This document shows, in pieces, positions 1 to 6,498 of a stretch of DNA of 11,487 nt (positions are counted from its first letter, which is position 1; the number at the start of each line of letters is the position of its first letter). Both the position numbers and the translations under genes were made by a program. Source of the DNA: Candidatus Sifarchaeum subterraneum (GTDB lineage: Archaea; Asgardarchaeota; Sifarchaeia; Sifarchaeales; Sifarchaeaceae); the NCBI GenBank assembly GCA_016292335.1, contig JAECRX010000247.1, positions 1 to 11,487 of the forward strand, given 5' to 3'. The notes beneath the pieces were generated by a model, which saw only the letters and a list, made by a program, of their open reading frames with translations, was not told the DNA's origin and made no database searches.

Positions 1-280
1 GGAAGTTATATCCCTGCGCAAAACCGTATTTATATTGAAATCCTACAAAGTAAAAGTCCACAGCTTTTACTATTTGTTCAGAACCACTAAGACCTGTAAG
101 GAAATCTATTGGAAAACCACCAGGGCCACAAAGAATGTGCAAATCTTTTTTACCACTGCGAACAAGTTCATGAATAGCAGCCATCGGACCTCTGTTTGCT
201 AGTATGCCTCCGAAGTAAACTAAGTCTCCATCATTAACGAGCTTAACAGCATCGCTTAAATTCATTAATTTTTCAAGCAA
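1..280 (-). CDS. CoA-transferase subunit A, N-terminal part (cut by window edge)
   Basis: About 93 residues of a type I CoA-transferase alpha subunit (glutaconate/3-oxoacid CoA-transferase A-like); the C-terminus lies beyond position 1. The translation opens with NLSDAVKLVNDGDLVYFGG, the usual first strand-helix of this fold (a 'sLxdAvxxxxdGdxvaxGG' pattern). It continues through an RGPMAAIHELVR helix and a GPGGFPIDFLTG segment like the glycine-rich loop of GctA-type enzymes. The family moves CoA between acyl-CoA and a carboxylic acid, and normally pairs with a B subunit that would lie further left. I prefer the TTG at 278-280 as start because GAGGT (287-291 on this strand) sits 6 bases upstream; the ATG at 263-265 is the alternative and lacks a good site. 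The gene has its own TATA box and is not obviously co-transcribed with the thermosome upstream. The substrate cannot be told from this fragment. Confidence 0.8.
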   Translation of the reverse strand, partial: MLEKLMNLSDAVKLVNDGDLVYFGGILANRGPMAAIHELVRSGKKDLHILCGPGGFPIDFLTGLSGSEQIVKAVDFYFVGFQYKYGFAQGYNF

Positions 281-340
281 GAACAAACCTCATTATTTGT
301 TATTTTCAGAAGGGATGTAGTTCCTCGGGAAACATAAGGG

Positions 341-353
341 ATATACATATATC
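341..353 (-). promoter_or_regulatory. TATA-type promoter for the CoA-transferase gene
   Basis: On the minus strand this reads GATATATGTATAT, an archaeal TATA-like box about 60-70 bases upstream of the proposed TTG start. Transcription would begin near 320, leaving a leader of about 40 bases that contains the GAGGT site. Confidence 0.45.
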
Positions 354-439
354 GGCTTTTTTCAGCGATAGAAAATGAAATAATCCGCCTTAAAGAAATT
401 AGAAGATTGTTTTATGACGTCTGGTTTCGCAAGCTTTAG

Positions 440-455
440 TAAAAGAAAAAAAGAG
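440..455 (-). terminator. U-rich terminator after the thermosome gene
   Basis: Just past the thermosome stop codon the minus strand reads CTCTTTTTTTCTTTT. Archaeal RNA polymerase terminates on such U-rich tracts without needing a hairpin, and none is seen here. Confidence 0.5.
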
Positions 456-466
456 TGATAAAATTT

Positions 467-2104
467 TCAATACATTGGTGGCATCATATCGTAACCACCT
501 GGTGGGGCTCTTGGTTCTCTTTTTTTGCTTGCGATCACCTCATCGATCCTCAAGATCATTTTGGCGGCCTCTGAAGCCGATTTTATTATCTGTTTTTTGA
601 CAATTAATGGTTCAACAACACCTTCTTCTAACATGTCTGCAGATTCTCCCGTGAATACATTAACACCATACCACTTTTTATCTGGATCTTCATGCTTGGA
701 GCGAAGGTCAACGATTACGTCTAAAGGGTCATGACCTGCATTTTCAGCCAGCGTTTTGGGAATTGTTTCAAATGCCTCAGCAAAAGCCTCGATTGCTAAT
801 TGTTCTCTGCCACCGATACTTTGCGCATAATCTCTCAAATTTTTTGCAATTTCCACTTCTATGGATCCGCCGCCGGCAACAATTTTTGGTTCCTGCACTG
901 CATTTCTGACAACACATAATGCATCTTGCAGTGATCTTTCAGCTTCATCAACCGTTTGCTCGGAACTTCCATAGATGACGATTGTCACAGCTCTTGGGTT
1001 CTTACATTCTCTAATGAAAGTCATCTTGTCTTCGCCGATTTTAACTTCTTCTACTAAACCAGCATAACCTAGCTGATCTGCTGAAAGGTCAAAGATATTT
1101 TTGACGATTTTACCTTCGGTAGCTTTAGCTAACCTTTCCATATCTGTTTCTTTTATTCGAATAACAGTCATAATACCTGCTTTGCTAAGATAATATCTCG
1201 CTATATCTTCGCAGCCCTTTTGAGAAAGAACCACATTAGCGCCTGTAGAGGCAATCTGATCCACCATATCTTTAAACATTTGCGTCTCTTCATCCCTGAA
1301 GGCCTTCATACTTGTTGGATCCGTAATACTTACCGTTGAGTCAAATTTCGTTTTTTCAATTACCATCGGCATCGCGATTAAAGCAATTTTGGCATCTTTA
1401 ACCCTTCTCGGCATCCCTTCATAAGCTAACTCTTTATCAACAACCATGCCTTTAATTAATTCTGTTTCATCTAACACCTTACCTTTTTGCTTAAACAGGT
1501 TGACCATATCTATGTCTGCTATTATTTTATCTCCCCTAATTTCTTGAATTTGCTTAATCGCATCAACAGCTAGATCTGCAAAAAATTCTTTTGAACCTGC
1601 TATGCTTTTCGAATTCATAGAAGTTATCGCTATTTTTTTCAATATTTCTTTGTCGTCAGGATCTATATCTATCGCCATTCTGTCTAAAATTTCTTGTGCC
1701 TTGGCAACAGCTTTTGTATACCCACTGATAATTGTTGTAGGATGAATTTTCTCTTCTAGGAGACCTTCAGCCATTTTTAATAGAGTTCCAGCTACTAATA
1801 CAGCACTTGTCGTTCCATCGCCAACTTCTTGATCAAGAGCTTTTGCAATTTGAACCATCATTTTTCCAGCTGGATGATCCATTTGGAGTTTGTCAAGTAT
1901 AAAAAATCCATCATTGGAAATTGAAACATCTCCTAAAGAATCAACCAACATTTTATCAAGACCCCTGGGACCAAGTACAGACTTGGTTGCTTCAGCAATT
2001 GTCCATCCAACAGTAATGTTCATTCTTTGAGCATCTCTTTTGGGTGTTCGTTGTGTACCTTCTCTCACAATCAATATAGGTTGTCCAGCTAATCTGTCTG
2101 CCAT
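467..2104 (-). CDS. thsA: Thermosome subunit (group II chaperonin, CCT/TCP-1 family)
   Basis: A cytosolic ATP-driven folding chaperone that assembles into a double-ring cage with a built-in lid. At 545 residues it has the normal family length. Visible landmarks are LGPRGLDKMLVD (about residues 44-55, nucleotide-binding loop), the NDG aspartate at 65, GDGTT (95-99), the DAL segment shortly before the late VAGGGSIEVE loop, and the Met/Gly/Pro-rich C-terminal tail ending PPMY, typical of thermosome tails. One oddity is that the usual NDGATIL reads NDGFFIL, with two phenylalanines after the catalytic-site aspartate. ATG at 2102-2104 is supported by GGGGGT at 2114-2119 on this strand. No convincing TATA box is seen; the 250-base upstream gap has a repeated 13-mer. 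Which thermosome paralogue this is cannot be decided, so the symbol is generic. Confidence 0.97.
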   Translation of the reverse strand: MADRLAGQPILIVREGTQRTPKRDAQRMNITVGWTIAEATKSVLGPRGLDKMLVDSLGDVSISNDGFFILDKLQMDHPAGKMMVQIAKALDQEVGDGTTSAVLVAGTLLKMAEGLLEEKIHPTTIISGYTKAVAKAQEILDRMAIDIDPDDKEILKKIAITSMNSKSIAGSKEFFADLAVDAIKQIQEIRGDKIIADIDMVNLFKQKGKVLDETELIKGMVVDKELAYEGMPRRVKDAKIALIAMPMVIEKTKFDSTVSITDPTSMKAFRDEETQMFKDMVDQIASTGANVVLSQKGCEDIARYYLSKAGIMTVIRIKETDMERLAKATEGKIVKNIFDLSADQLGYAGLVEEVKIGEDKMTFIRECKNPRAVTIVIYGSSEQTVDEAERSLQDALCVVRNAVQEPKIVAGGGSIEVEIAKNLRDYAQSIGGREQLAIEAFAEAFETIPKTLAENAGHDPLDVIVDLRSKHEDPDKKWYGVNVFTGESADMLEEGVVEPLIVKKQIIKSASEAAKMILRIDEVIASKKREPRAPPGGYDMMPPMY

Positions 2105-2164
2105 AATTCTTTTACCCCCTATTTCTCGATGTTTTTAACTTTCACTTCAATTTCATTTGTGAAT

Positions 2165-2262
2165 TTTTTTGAGTAAAATTGTACTCTTTTTTGTTTTCAA
2201 AGGTTCAAGAAGTAATTTCTGGTCTTAAGTTCATCCTCTTCAATGCTAGTTTTTTGAGTAAA
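2165..2262 (-). repeat. 13-bp direct repeat upstream of the thermosome gene
   Basis: TTTTTTGAGTAAA occurs at 2165-2177 and again at 2250-2262 (TTTACTCAAAAAA on the coding strand of the thermosome), 85 bases apart. The first copy extends into an inverted repeat, GAGTA-6 bases-TACTC (2171-2186). Both copies lie in the intergenic region upstream of the chaperonin gene and could be regulator sites. In such AT-rich DNA part of the match is expected by chance. Confidence 0.35.
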
Positions 2263-2356
2263 GCTTTTCTGGAGTATTTATTCAGTATTTTTCATTTTAT
2301 GAAATTTTTTTATGTATTTTTCCTTCGCTGTATTTTTTTCACTTAAATGTAAAAAA

Positions 2357-2713
2357 TCATTCAGAGGACTTCAGAATCCAAGTTTTATGTTTTTCGAAAA
2401 AATCTATGAATTTTGATAAGAATAAGAGAGGACTTTCTTTAAATTCCACGTCAATCCAATTGTGGAGAAAATCCTCATAATCCGCAGATAATTCAATCGC
2501 TATATTGATATATTCAATCTCATAACTATAGTCATTCGAAGATATTGAGGATGATTGAAAGAAATCTTCAGCGATTATCTTAGCTTTGATCCTCCATAAG
2601 TCTTCAAGCAGTGATTCTTTCAGTGTTATCTTGTGTAAGGCACACCAACTGACACATTCGTCCCTATAACAAGAGAATGGCAGTAGTTTGCATCTCAAAC
2701 TCATCAGCATCAT
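2357..2713 (-). CDS. Unrecognised small protein with a four-cysteine motif
   Basis: No family recognised. The N-terminal part contains four cysteines spaced C-x6-C-x4-C-x3-C, within CKLLPFSCYRDECVSWC, a pattern suited to binding zinc or an iron-sulfur cluster. It resembles the short cysteine modules (C..l..x.C....CaWw) found at the N-terminus of many small archaeal proteins. The rest is a mixed acidic and aromatic helical region with no membrane segment. The frame opens with a TTG at 2747-2749, but no ribosome-binding site is visible there. I take ATG 2711-2713 (119 residues), close to the motif; ATG 2704 is also possible. A separate frame from an ATG near 2789 runs into the same A8 tract (about 2726-2733), so a one-base error or frameshift could give a longer N-terminus. 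Confidence 0.55.
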   Translation of the reverse strand: MMLMSLRCKLLPFSCYRDECVSWCALHKITLKESLLEDLWRIKAKIIAEDFFQSSSISSNDYSYEIEYINIAIELSADYEDFLHNWIDVEFKESPLLFLSKFIDFFEKHKTWILKSSE

Positions 2714-2828
2714 CGATTTTATTATTTTTTTTCTAGATAAAAAAGACAAAGTTCTATTGTGGTTGTTTGAATTTTTCTGGTTCCTTCATACATCTTGTGA
2801 TTTTTTTCAAATACCTGTTTCAAGTAAT

Positions 2829-3017
2829 TTAAAAGACTTTTAATAATAGATCTTCCAATAATTCTTTAAATGTAAGTATTGGGAAGATATCCATTGGATA
2901 TTTATGCCAAACCGCACGTTTTAAGACATTTGGGATCATTGAAGATGGATCAGAAAAGTCACAAAAGAAGAGGTCAAAATTAATAGAAGGGGCTTCCGCG
3001 TAACTATGATCAATCAT
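2829..3017 (-). CDS. Small unrecognised protein, possibly part of a gene interrupted by UGA
   Basis: A 62-residue frame from ATG 3015-3017, or 67 residues from a TTG at 3030-3032. It is soluble in character, with segments such as NFDLFFCDFSDPSS and HKYPMDIFPILTFKELL that look like real alternating strand-helix protein rather than random translation. I do not recognise the family. There is no ribosome-binding site before either start. A strong TATA box (3101-3113) lies upstream. An ATG at 3072-3074, just after the expected transcription start, is in the same frame and gives MKTTGKNE before a UGA at 3048-3050. The remaining codons are open down to this ORF. It may therefore be a nonsense-broken pseudogene, a readthrough gene, or a short gene with a long leader. 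Confidence 0.4.
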   Translation of the reverse strand: MIDHSYAEAPSINFDLFFCDFSDPSSMIPNVLKRAVWHKYPMDIFPILTFKELLEDLLLKVF

Positions 3018-3025
3018 CCCTGGTT

Positions 3026-3046
3026 CGATCAATTGATAATTGATCG
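3026..3046. repeat. Perfect 9-bp inverted repeat (hairpin or operator)
   Basis: CGATCAATT (3026-3034) and AATTGATCG (3038-3046) are exact reverse complements separated by three bases. On the minus-strand transcript the hairpin starts one base after the in-frame UGA at 3048-3050. It could be a dimeric-regulator operator just downstream of the promoter, or an RNA hairpin. Confidence 0.6.
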
Positions 3047-3100
3047 ATCATTCATTCTTGCCAGTTGTCTTCATCGGCCCTGCGAAAATTATTCTTTTTG

Positions 3101-3113
3101 ATTTATATATACT
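3101..3113 (-). promoter_or_regulatory. TATA-type promoter, minus strand
   Basis: The minus strand reads AGTATATATAAAT, preceded by the A-rich GTGAAAAA. This is one of the best TATA boxes in the window. Transcription would start near 3080, a few bases before ATG 3072-3074. Confidence 0.5.
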
Positions 3114-3153
3114 TTTTTCACTTTTTTATACTTAATTACAAAGAAAGAATAAA

Positions 3154-3444
3154 CTAACTAACTATTTTCACTTCTGTTCCAATCGCTTGACCAGGTAAAC
3201 CTTTTTTGAAAATAGCCCGCACGACTCCATTTCTGCCATGCGTCTTAACAATTTTCCCTCTTAATTTCTTTTCTTTCTTTCCAGGTGACGTCCAAGAAAT
3301 TTTTCTTCCAATCAGTTGCGCTGCTTTTTTATCCGAATCAAAATTTGGGAACTTCAACAGCATATGTTTGTTTATTTGTCTGTTTCCTCCACGTCTATAG
3401 CCAATTACAATACCAGTCATCCCTTTTATTACCCCACTTTCCAT
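3154..3444 (-). CDS. rpl35ae: Large-subunit ribosomal protein eL33 (L35Ae)
   Basis: A ribosomal protein of the 60S/50S subunit shared by eukaryotes and a subset of archaea. The 96 residues show the family pattern throughout: TGIVIGYRRGGNRQINKHMLL (the 'G.V..YRRG...Q' opening), the IGRKISWTSP strand, GKIVKTHGRNGVVRAIFKKG (the 'GKI...HG..G.VRA.F..gLPgqAiG' signature) and GTEVKIV at the end. ATG 3442-3444 has a weak AGG-type site. The internal ATG at 3418-3420 (codon 9) is preceded by GTGGGGT about 10 bases upstream and would give a protein starting MTGIVIGYRRG, closer to other archaeal eL33 N-termini, so the true start is uncertain. It lies 82 bases after the MEMO gene on the same strand, with a possible TATA-like AATTTAAG around 3499-3506. 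Confidence 0.95.
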   Translation of the reverse strand: MESGVIKGMTGIVIGYRRGGNRQINKHMLLKFPNFDSDKKAAQLIGRKISWTSPGKKEKKLRGKIVKTHGRNGVVRAIFKKGLPGQAIGTEVKIVS

Positions 3445-3526
3445 TGAAATCGCCTTTTTTCACGTTTTTCTTTGGTTTTTTTTGGGAACACTTTTTTTCT
3501 TAAATTTTTCTATAATTGGAAATTGG

Positions 3527-4423
3527 TTATTTTTGGAGGATAATTGAGCAATAGCCTACGATGGCATCTTCATTTGGTTGGATATCAAAACTAGTGGCGT
3601 ATTTTAAGAGTTTTGATCTGGTTGCTCCCAATTTCTTTACGGTTAAAAGCATGGAAGTAATTGGCCCCACACCACAACCTGTAGTATCACGAGAGACCTT
3701 TTGAAGCATCTCTTCATCTAATGCTAGGATGGAATCAATAATCGCTCCATCTTTTTCATGAATCCAATCTAATATATCCTCTATTTTATTGCTTTCTACG
3801 GGTGTAAAAGTGTACATAGGGCCATAGTGAGTGAGATCTGACGATGCAATAACAACAGCGTCTTTCTTTAGGTTTTTAATGCTCTTTGCAATACCCTTTC
3901 CTACCTCTTTGCATGTTTCTATATCTGACAATCCCATTGAAATCGTAACGATGTTTATCCTTTCGCCAAAAAGGTGATATAAAAAGGGCATTTGGACTTC
4001 TAAGCTGTGCTCCCTTGAATGTGCTTTTTTATCATCAGAAATTATAGGAGTATTAGCCAAAATTTCTTCTGAGAGTTCAGTGTCGATTTCCAGATTTCCA
4101 AAAGGTGTTTCCCATTCACCTTGACTTATGAGAGCCACACCAGGATATGCCTCATGAGAAGGCCCAAATAGTATAATAGATTGGGGAACTCCATCTTCTG
4201 CCAGGCTTTTGTAAGTCCAAGCGGCCACCGGTCCACTGAACTTATAACCCGCATGTGGTGCAACGCAACCAATTATTGAACGTTTTCCTTCTTCATTAAT
4301 TATTGGCTCTGCACCAGGGCCAATTATTGATCTGTATGCATTTGCTATTTGCTTCTTTAAATTATCAGCGTCAAATTCATAAAATCCAAAAGCACGCATT
4401 TTCCTTAATGACAAGATCATCAC
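3527..4423 (-). CDS. MEMO family protein (AmmeMemoRadiSam system protein B-like)
   Basis: A homologue of eukaryotic MEMO1, whose fold resembles extradiol dioxygenases and which binds metal (copper or iron in the human protein). The archaeal role is not established; it often travels with AMMECR1 and a radical SAM protein, neither of which is visible here. Residue numbers are counted from the 298-residue frame. Landmarks are APHAGY (His57), GPSHEA (His90), EHSLEVQMPFL (His139), SSDLTHYG (His199) and TTGCGVGP (Cys250). These correspond to the metal-site His, His and Cys and neighbouring conserved histidines of MEMO1. The frame opens at GTG 4421-4423 followed by ATG, but AGGTG overlaps both. The TTG at 4412-4414 has AGGTGAT-type pairing about 6 bases upstream and gives MSLRKMRAFGFYEF, matching where family members begin, so I think it the likelier start. 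Confidence 0.93.
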   Translation of the reverse strand: MMILSLRKMRAFGFYEFDADNLKKQIANAYRSIIGPGAEPIINEEGKRSIIGCVAPHAGYKFSGPVAAWTYKSLAEDGVPQSIILFGPSHEAYPGVALISQGEWETPFGNLEIDTELSEEILANTPIISDDKKAHSREHSLEVQMPFLYHLFGERINIVTISMGLSDIETCKEVGKGIAKSIKNLKKDAVVIASSDLTHYGPMYTFTPVESNKIEDILDWIHEKDGAIIDSILALDEEMLQKVSRDTTGCGVGPITSMLLTVKKLGATRSKLLKYATSFDIQPNEDAIVGYCSIILQK

Positions 4424-4458
4424 CTGATTAAAGGCAACACGATGAGAAGTTTGGGAAA

Positions 4459-4469
4459 ATGTATAAATG
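4459..4469 (-). promoter_or_regulatory. TATA-type promoter for the MEMO-family gene
   Basis: The minus strand reads CATTTATACATTT around here, about 40 bases before the start codon. Transcription would begin near 4438, leaving a short leader that contains the AGGTG site. Confidence 0.45.
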
Positions 4470-4881
4470 TTGTTGGATCTTCAACCAAAATTACGCACCA
4501 TGAATTATTCCCTTTTTAACTCACCTTAAATCTTTTTTTCTAAGAACAAAATGAAGATAAAAAAGGTTTGTATGATTTTCGTTTTTAAAGTTTAATGAAT
4601 AAAAATATCATGCGTTGTTAAAAAATTCAATAGTTATTCTATTTCAAAAAAGTGTCTGAACACAAGTGTATTAAAAATTTGCTAAATTCCAAGGGTTGAC
4701 AATCTCCATTACCTAAAGGTGGACGTGACTTCCTCTCTACCTTAAAGGACAGAGCTTTCAGTATCTATTTCAACCACTTTTTTAAAAATATTTTTCAGTG
4801 AAAACTTGCAAATTACCCAAAACGTATTAATTTATTGGTGTGTTATACTTTATATGCAACTTCAAAAATGAGGGTTGCCGT
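4470..4881. other. Non-coding AT-rich stretch between divergent genes
   Basis: No credible gene, tRNA or long repeat is seen. The region separates the divergent MEMO and phosphatase-like genes. The only distinct element is the hairpin-rich, less AT-rich block at about 4700-4765, described separately. The plus-strand sequence around 4790-4860 should hold the promoter of the next gene (for example the TTTAAAAATATTTTT run near 4780-4795), but no single TATA box stands out. Confidence 0.5.
4700..4765 (+). mobile_element. Possible orphan right end (omegaRNA-like) of an IS200/IS605 element
   Basis: The block contains ACCTAAAGGT, then GTGACTTCCTCTC, then TACCTTAAAGGACAGAGC and CTTTCAGTA. This matches the layout often seen at the 3' end of TnpB elements, where the TnpB-associated guide RNA scaffold ends: GACTTC, a short hairpin whose arms enclose TTAA or TAAA, then GGCTTTC or GAGCTTTC. 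The hairpin here is CTCT-x3-CCT / AGG-x2-AGAG with loop TAA, so it is imperfect. No TnpB or TnpA reading frame is present to the left, so if real this is a remnant or a stand-alone end. The call rests on remembered pattern resemblance only. Confidence 0.35.
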
Positions 4882-5601
4882 ATGTCGTCCGAAGAGGATG
4901 AATTCATCACAATCAATTGTCCTATTCAAAGACTCCCTGCAACTATTCTCTCAATTCTTGACGTTCCAGTACCAGATGAGATTCCACCGCCTGTTAATCT
5001 TCCCCCGGAGTATTTTTCTGCTGAGAGGGTTTTTTTGGCGCTTTTCGACAACTTTGGATTGTTTGAATGCACTTATTTCAAACCAAAGTGGTTGATTGAA
5101 ATTTTTGATGTATTGCTTCTTATAGAAACGAAAAAGCCATATACTGATCATTTTTTACGATCATTATTTTTTGCTGACAAGGAAAATTTTCACCTCATCT
5201 CTTACCTACAAGAGAATAATCGGACATCTTGCATGATCGGAAGGCCTGAAGACTTGGAATATGCAGAAAATTCGGAGAAAAAGGAAAGTAAGACCGATAC
5301 AGATGTCTATATTAACGCCGTAAAGTCATTAAACCGATACGATTTTCTTTGGCTGCATTTTGTCGATTTTGAAGACATTTACTGGCGATATTCATTCCAA
5401 CCTCCTGCTGATGTAATGCAAAAATTAATAAATAGAACGGACAAATGGATACAGCTACTACACAATCAATCTCGACCAAATACATTGTTAATTGTTGCAG
5501 GAACTCATGGAAGACAAGAGATCGATTTAAAATTGGAAGGCAGAGCAGCACAATGGAAAAGAGCTAACCTGCCAATTGCATTCCTTAACAAAAAAAGTTA
5601 A
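4882..5601 (+). CDS. Alkaline-phosphatase-superfamily-like protein, probably degenerate
   Basis: A 239-residue soluble protein. Its order of elements recalls the alkaline phosphatase/phosphopentomutase/phosphodiesterase superfamily: VFLALFDNFG (about 50-59, like the first strand with the metal-binding Asp), YDFLWLHFVDFEDIYWRY (153-170, like 'dlvlvhl.d.D..gH..g'), a helix NRTDKWIQLL, and TLLIVAGTHGRQ (201-212, like 'tlvivtSDHGR'). Key metal ligands differ: the second block lacks the usual His and the final Asp-His pair reads Thr-His, so catalysis by the standard mechanism is doubtful. ATG 4882-4884 is chosen over the in-frame upstream TTG at 4840 because GAGGGT (4870-4875) is 6 bases before it. 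It ends 18 bases before the stress-protein-like gene and is probably co-transcribed with it. The family call is tentative. Confidence 0.75.
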   Translation: MSSEEDEFITINCPIQRLPATILSILDVPVPDEIPPPVNLPPEYFSAERVFLALFDNFGLFECTYFKPKWLIEIFDVLLLIETKKPYTDHFLRSLFFADKENFHLISYLQENNRTSCMIGRPEDLEYAENSEKKESKTDTDVYINAVKSLNRYDFLWLHFVDFEDIYWRYSFQPPADVMQKLINRTDKWIQLLHNQSRPNTLLIVAGTHGRQEIDLKLEGRAAQWKRANLPIAFLNKKS

Positions 5602-5619
5602 CTCTTTGGGTGAGATATA

Positions 5620-6084
5620 ATGGAGGAAAAGAAAGGTTCAAAGGTAGCCGAAAAGGTATTGTTTTTGAGAAGGCACACATTGACTGAAGGACTTAAGGGA
5701 TACGATGAACTGTTAGGACTTTTTCGCGAAATACTTCCAACTCCGTTTGAGCCGGAAGCGTTTAAACTCACGAAGGTTTTGACGGTGACAGATGGTACGG
5801 ACGCAGGCTATAGAGCCGTCAGCGCTGGACTCAGAATTGCAAGGCGCTTTGAGGCGGCGTTTATGACATTGCATATTGGACAGGTCGCTGAAAAAATTGC
5901 TGATGAGGAAGGGAAGTTCACGCGAAAGATCGAGGCAACTCAATCCCTTGCTAAGACAATCCAAAACGTTTCAGAGGCTGAAGAAGTAAATTTCATTGTT
6001 GTTCCAACGTCTATTAAAAATATAGGAGTTAATTTAGCTGAACTCCTAGAAATTTTGTATATTCCTACAATGTTCGTATACTAA
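5620..6084 (+). CDS. Universal-stress-protein-like (UspA fold) protein
   Basis: 154 residues. From about residue 50 the sequence follows the Usp pattern: KVLTVTDGTDAGYRAVSAGLR (first strand, Asp, then the helix beginning after the G-x-x-A-x-x-A stretch), ARRFEAAFMTLHIG (helix then strand, like 'A...ga.l.llhv'), and the end NFIVVPTSIKN...ELLEILYIPTMFVY (like 'DlivvG.......l....l...p.pvlvv'). The G-x2-G-x9-G-S/T phosphate-binding motif of ATP-binding Usp proteins is missing, so it is probably of the non-ATP-binding type. About 48 residues precede the domain and are of unknown role. ATG 5620 is supported by GGGTGAG about 7 bases upstream. The spacing of 18 bases from the phosphatase-like gene suggests a two-gene operon. 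Confidence 0.82.
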   Translation: MEEKKGSKVAEKVLFLRRHTLTEGLKGYDELLGLFREILPTPFEPEAFKLTKVLTVTDGTDAGYRAVSAGLRIARRFEAAFMTLHIGQVAEKIADEEGKFTRKIEATQSLAKTIQNVSEAEEVNFIVVPTSIKNIGVNLAELLEILYIPTMFVY

Positions 6085-6452
6085 CCATTGATCTGAAGCA
6101 AACGTGAACATTTACATTCGGATTATTTTTGGCTTGTACCAGCAATAAATACCTTTGATGACTCAATATGAAGACATAAAAACAAGAAAAGCAGTGAAAA
6201 GCAGATAAACAAAAAAATCGTTTAGGCAAGAAAGATTTTCTAACCTATGATCTTCATCATTCTTCTATGCAATCAATATTCTTTGGGTTTTCCCTTCCTT
6301 TTTTATCAACACATAATCAACACAAATCTCTTAGGAAAAATTGTAAAACCGTTCTTTCAAGAAGATCAGAACCATAAGATTTTAGTAATCAAAGAGAGTA
6401 AGGTTTTGAAAACTACAATTTCAAGGCAACTTGCCCTTTGTCGATAAAGACC
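6085..6452. other. Non-coding gap after the stress-protein-like gene
   Basis: No gene is supported. A 66-codon frame at 6247-6447 has no ribosome-binding site and low-complexity content, so I leave it out. The only local structure noted is GGCAA-C-TTGCC at 6425-6435, a perfect 5-bp inverted repeat about 20 bases before a TATA-like box. It could be an operator for the next gene. Confidence 0.45.
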
Positions 6453-6462
6453 TTTAAAAATA
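6453..6462 (+). promoter_or_regulatory. TATA-type promoter for the membrane protein gene
   Basis: TTTAAAAATA lies about 40 bases upstream of the TTG start at 6499. Transcription would begin near 6482-6485, right at the GAGGG ribosome-binding site (6485-6489), so the leader would be very short. Confidence 0.4.
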
Positions 6463-6498
6463 ATTCAAATATATTTCTTTATTCGAGGGAAAACATTT

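Noticed and set aside
525..734. Plus-strand frame inside the thermosome gene, and similar frames inside eL33, Get3 and the beta-CASP gene
   Set aside because: Antisense shadows of strongly conserved genes.
3048..3050. Selenocysteine UGA
   Set aside because: Position near the N-terminus, no redox motif around it, and archaeal SECIS elements normally lie outside the coding region; kept only as a remote option under the UGA finding.
6247..6447. 66-codon plus-strand frame in the gap after the stress-protein-like gene
   Set aside because: No ribosome-binding site or recognisable pattern; starts with a hydrophobic run typical of AT-rich chance translation.
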